Below are positions 60,790-64,000 of a stretch of 64,000 nt of DNA, in pieces. This DNA is from Sipunculus nudus. Lineage: Eukaryota > Annelida > Sipuncula > Golfingiida > Sipunculidae. The position numbers and the translations under genes were made by a program. Location of the stretch: assembly GCA_026874595.1 (NCBI GenBank), contig CM049318.1, positions 47,036,456 to 47,100,455 on the forward strand, in the 5' to 3' direction. How positions within the stretch are numbered: position 1 is the stretch's first letter; each line of letters starts with the position of its first letter. The notes beneath the pieces are model-generated. The model made no database searches and was not told where the DNA came from. It saw only the letters and a program-made list of their open reading frames with translations.

Positions 60790-61790
60790 AAACTAGAATA
60801 TGGGTTGTCGACAAGCGACTACGTGTATCCGCCAAAATTAGAGTGGAACGGGTGAAGTGAGGCATGGATTGAGTGGCAAGGGGAAATAGAGTGAAGTGTT
60901 GCATATTAGCATGGATGTCTGCAGCTGAAATGTCACATACCACAAAATCCAGAAAGCTGTCCAAGTTGTATACATATGCAAAATTTAAGGCAGATAAGTC
61001 AAACCACTACATGCACATGAGTGATTTTAGCCCGTGACAGATGGACGCTGTGCAAAAACAGTTGCAGGTGGCACCACCAGTTTTGCGTATGAAAAAGAGC
61101 TATGTGAGATCTATAAACATGCAGTTTTTTTGGCCCAGTCAGTCAAACGGTTCCCGAGATATGAGCTTGGATGTCTGCAGCGTAAACTAGAATGTAGGTG
61201 GCGCCACCTGTCATAAAATCGAGAGAGCTGTCCAGGATGTATAAACCTGCAAAATTTTAGGCAGATATGTCAAAACACTGCCGAGATATGAGTGATTTTA
61301 TCCCAGGGCAGACAAACAGACGGAAGCTGTGTAAAAATGGCTGCAGGTAGCGCCACCAGTTTTGCGTTTGATAAAGAGCTATGGGAGATCTATACACATG
61401 CAAAATTTTGGCCCAATCGGTCAAACGGTTCCCGAGATATGAGCTTGGATGTCTGCAGCGTAAACATGAATGTAGGTGGTGCCACCTGTCATAAAATCAA
61501 GAAAGCTATCCAGGATGTATACGCATGCCGAATTTCAGGTGAATTGGTCAAACCACTGCAGAGATATGAGTAATTTTAACCCAAGGCAGACGAACAGATG
61601 GATACTGTGCAAACATGGTTGCAGGTGGTGCCACATTTTTTTGTGTATGTTATAAAGCTATCCAAGGGCTACATTTGTACAAAATTGTTTCGTAAAATTC
61701 CGCCCAGCGGTTACTGAGTTCTCCACACCTACTCGGCGGCGGCGGTGGGCTGAAAACATAGTATCCACAAAACTCAGTTTTGGCAGATAC
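60790..61790 (-). mobile_element. Family A copy in reverse orientation
   Basis: The reverse complement matches the core repeats of 50128-51414 and 2700-4150, including an exact GGTGGCGCCACC at 61197-61208 and the terminal GTATCTGCCAAAAC...CATAGTATC block of 2650-2690. Frames crossing it on the + strand are shadows of the repeat. Confidence 0.72.
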
Positions 61791-63251
61791 ATTTATAGCT
61801 GAGATAATTATTAGCACAATGATGTTGTTTGTCCCTCATTCAACCAACATCGTGTATACTTTATCTGAAAAGATTTTTTTTTTTAATTTACAGAATCTTA
61901 TTTTTCAGTGTATAATATAAAGGATGTACTGAAAACTCCAACATACAAAACTTTAATAGTGATTCAAGGAATAATCTTGAAGATGCCATGTTGTGGCATT
62001 ATTTTCTTTTTTCTAAATTCAGTTTAAACATTTGTGATTTACAAATAGTAAAATATATGTGTATGCATGTGACCCAATATGAGCTAAGTACACTCTGGAT
62101 AAATAATGATTGCAACTTGGAACTCTGATATTTTAACTTATATTTTCAGATTTTTTTTACTTGTAAATAAAAAAATGAATCTGATAAAAACTATTAATGG
62201 AAAAAGTGGATATGCTAAAAAAATAGGCTTTAATATAAACTTAAATGCATTATTCCCTTAAAGTGAAAAAAAAGGTATCAGTCCATTCTGTCCACTTGCC
62301 TGTCCATCTGTGAATTTTTCATATGCATCACAGTATCTCAAAACTTTTACTGTTTTTTCTTCATGAGAGTCTTGTCAGAGTATTAGTTTTGCAATCATAT
62401 ATTTAGAACTTTACTATAACCAAATAGGAGGGTGCCTTTCCTCTTAGCTTCTCATATGCTTATATATATGAAAAACTTTATAGAATATAGAATAGAATAT
62501 TTTGCATATTTTGCTTTTGCAAAAACTTCAAAATTCAGCTGAGCGCCGTGACCCATGGGTCCATTGTTTAATGGGGGGCTCTTATTGCATGGTGAAACTC
62601 CTGCAAGCCCACTTCTGGTCACTGGAGGTCAGCTGTGCCAGGCTACCTGATATCTCATGGGTCACTGGGGGAGATCCCCTGCTGTAGCCGGTTTACAGTT
62701 ATTTTCATACCCCACCCACCTACCCACCCAGTCTTAAGCAGTAATTATTATTGTTTGAACTGTATTTCCTTAATTGTAAAGCTGTTTCCACTCAAAAATA
62801 ACTTTTTTTTAAATAGCAATTTAAGGAGTTATCCAGAAGATGCCATGTTGTGGTTATGTAGCATTGTCAAAAAATTTATTTGTTAAAAATAATTTTTAGA
62901 AATTGAAATATAATTGAACCCATCAGAATGCATAATTTGATAATATATGAGCCAAATAAGGGCAAGATTACTGTCTAGATGGTGTTGCCATGCACCAAGG
63001 CCTTGTTATTATGTAATTTTGGGCAGCTAGCTCACTATCGGTCAGGCTGCCTGCATGCAGTAACTTCCAAAGACCTCCCGTTTCTCTCTCTCTGTCTCTT
63101 TCTCTCTCTCTCTCCTATTTCCAATTGACAGGTTCAATAAACAAGACAAATCTTATAATTTCATAATTTTGCCATATTTTTATTTCAAAATAAATTTTCA
63201 GGTGTTCAGTTCCATGCTCTTAGTCAACATACTGCAAATTTATAATTTTAT
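61791..63251. other. AT-rich stretch with minor repeats
   Basis: No gene recognised. GAAGATGCCATGTTGTGG occurs twice (about 61978 and 62836), suggesting an unlisted repeat. A TC-rich microsatellite lies at 63083-63114. Confidence 0.5.
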
Positions 63252-64000
63252 TATGCCCCCGCCACAAAGTGGCCGGGGCATATAGTTTTACCCATGTCCG
63301 TCATTCCGTCCTTCCGTCATTCCGAAATCAAACAGTTGTACGGACTTTTTTTCGCAATGCCTGCAGATATTGGCCTGATTTTTGGTGTGTGGGCAGATAA
63401 TGACCAGTTACAGATCGAGTTCGCATTTTGTCCCAGTTGACCTACTTTTTTTTACCGTTTTACGACTCCTAAACTTAGAAAATTTCATGAAAAATAGAAA
63501 TTTTCATGACAAAAACACATGTACGGACTTTTTTTCACAATGCCTGCAGATATTGGCCTGATTTTTTGTGTGTTGGCAGATAATGACCAGTTACAGATCG
63601 AGTTCGCGTTTCCTCCCGGTTGACCTATTTTTGAACGTTTTACGCCTCCTTAACTTAGAAAATTTCATGAAAAATAGAAATATTCATGACAGATACACAT
63701 GTACGGACTTTTTTTTCACAATGCCTGCAGATATTGGCCTGATTTTTGGTGTGTGGGCAGATATAGACCAGTTACAGATCGAGTTCGCGTTTCGTCCCGG
63801 TTGACCTACTTTTGACCGTTTTACGGCTCCTGAACATAGAAAATTTCATGAAAAATATGAAATTTCATGACAAATACACATGTACAGACTTTTTTTCGCA
63901 ATGCTTGCAGATATTGGCCTGATTTTTGGTGTGTTGGCAGATATTGACCAGTGACAGAAAGAGTTCGCGTTTTGTCCCAGTTGACCTACTTTTGACCATT
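63252..64000 (+). mobile_element. Helentron-like family D, cut by window end
   Basis: It opens with a hairpin TATGCCCCCGCCAC-AAA-GTGGCCGGGGCATA (63252-63282, 13 of 14 pairs), then CCATGTCCGTCATTCCGTCC. Tandem core monomers of 180-183 bp follow, marked by the TGCAGATATTGGCCTGATTT block at 63361, 63544, 63725 and 63905. The same layout (terminal palindrome plus core repeats) as families A and B suggests the same class; the 3' end is outside the window. Confidence 0.65.

Noticed and set aside
61034-61573. Two Cys/Gly-rich + strand frames
   Set aside because: Reverse-strand readings of family A core repeats; the same peptides appear on the minus strand at 3339-3521, 50378-50563 and 50657-50842.
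61890-62040. Possible OVCA2 exon after TTTACAG at about 61895
   Set aside because: The phase-compatible translation shows none of the conserved Asp or His motifs of the family.

Overview
This is a repeat-dominated, AT-rich, intron-bearing animal genome segment. Interspersed elements with conserved terminal palindromes and tandem core repeats, a Tx1/L1-type LINE, a Rex1/CR1-type LINE, a tRNA-headed SINE and a THAP-domain fragment suggest a lophotrochozoan, most likely a mollusc and perhaps a bivalve. That assignment is inference from repeat style. There is no prokaryotic organisation, no rRNA gene and no free-standing tRNA gene.

The only confidently recognised host gene is an OVCA2/FSH1-family serine hydrolase on the + strand. 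Two consecutive exons are visible (46323-46441 and 53760-53844), with correct splice signals and matching phase, separated by a 7.3-kb intron full of mobile elements. The first of these exons abuts an array of about 39 units of 68 bp (43713-46322). Each unit is a copy of this same intron/exon boundary: 36 bp of intron end including the AG, plus the first 32 nt of the exon. The gene therefore carries dozens of decoy 3' splice sites. This is the most remarkable object in the window. The 5' exon(s) and the exons holding the catalytic Asp and His were not found.

Layout. 1-10660: microsatellites and Helentron-like family A elements (5' sub-terminal motif GCGAACCTGTG, its inverse near the 3' end, then an AGGCCT hairpin), followed by 2.9 kb of featureless AT-rich DNA. 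10662-26455: a three-layer nest. A 40-bp minisatellite was invaded by a 5.6-kb Tx1/L1-like LINE on the minus strand (12-bp target duplication). The LINE's reverse transcriptase was later split by a 4.4-kb LTR element (783/782-bp LTRs, almost identical, 4-bp target duplication). 26456-31770: a THAP-domain fragment abutting a 2.2-kb element with long inverted repeats, a 715-bp foldback element and weak candidate exons. 32228-33900: a 31-bp minisatellite open in all three minus-strand frames. 33990-43710: family A, pogo-like and family B elements, plus a CCAAT-rich promoter-like patch near 39 kb. 43713-53844: the decoy-acceptor array and the OVCA2 exons, with family A and C elements, a perfect TCTAGA hairpin and a Rex1-like LINE inside the intron. 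53845-64000: a SINE, family C with a nested family B copy whose target site can be read directly, an unclassified 549-bp insertion, a reverse family A copy, and the start of family D.

The genes do not form a pathway. The biology visible here is of mobile elements nesting in each other and of tandem arrays growing, in one case out of a host splice junction. Boundaries given as approximate come from comparing copies by eye.
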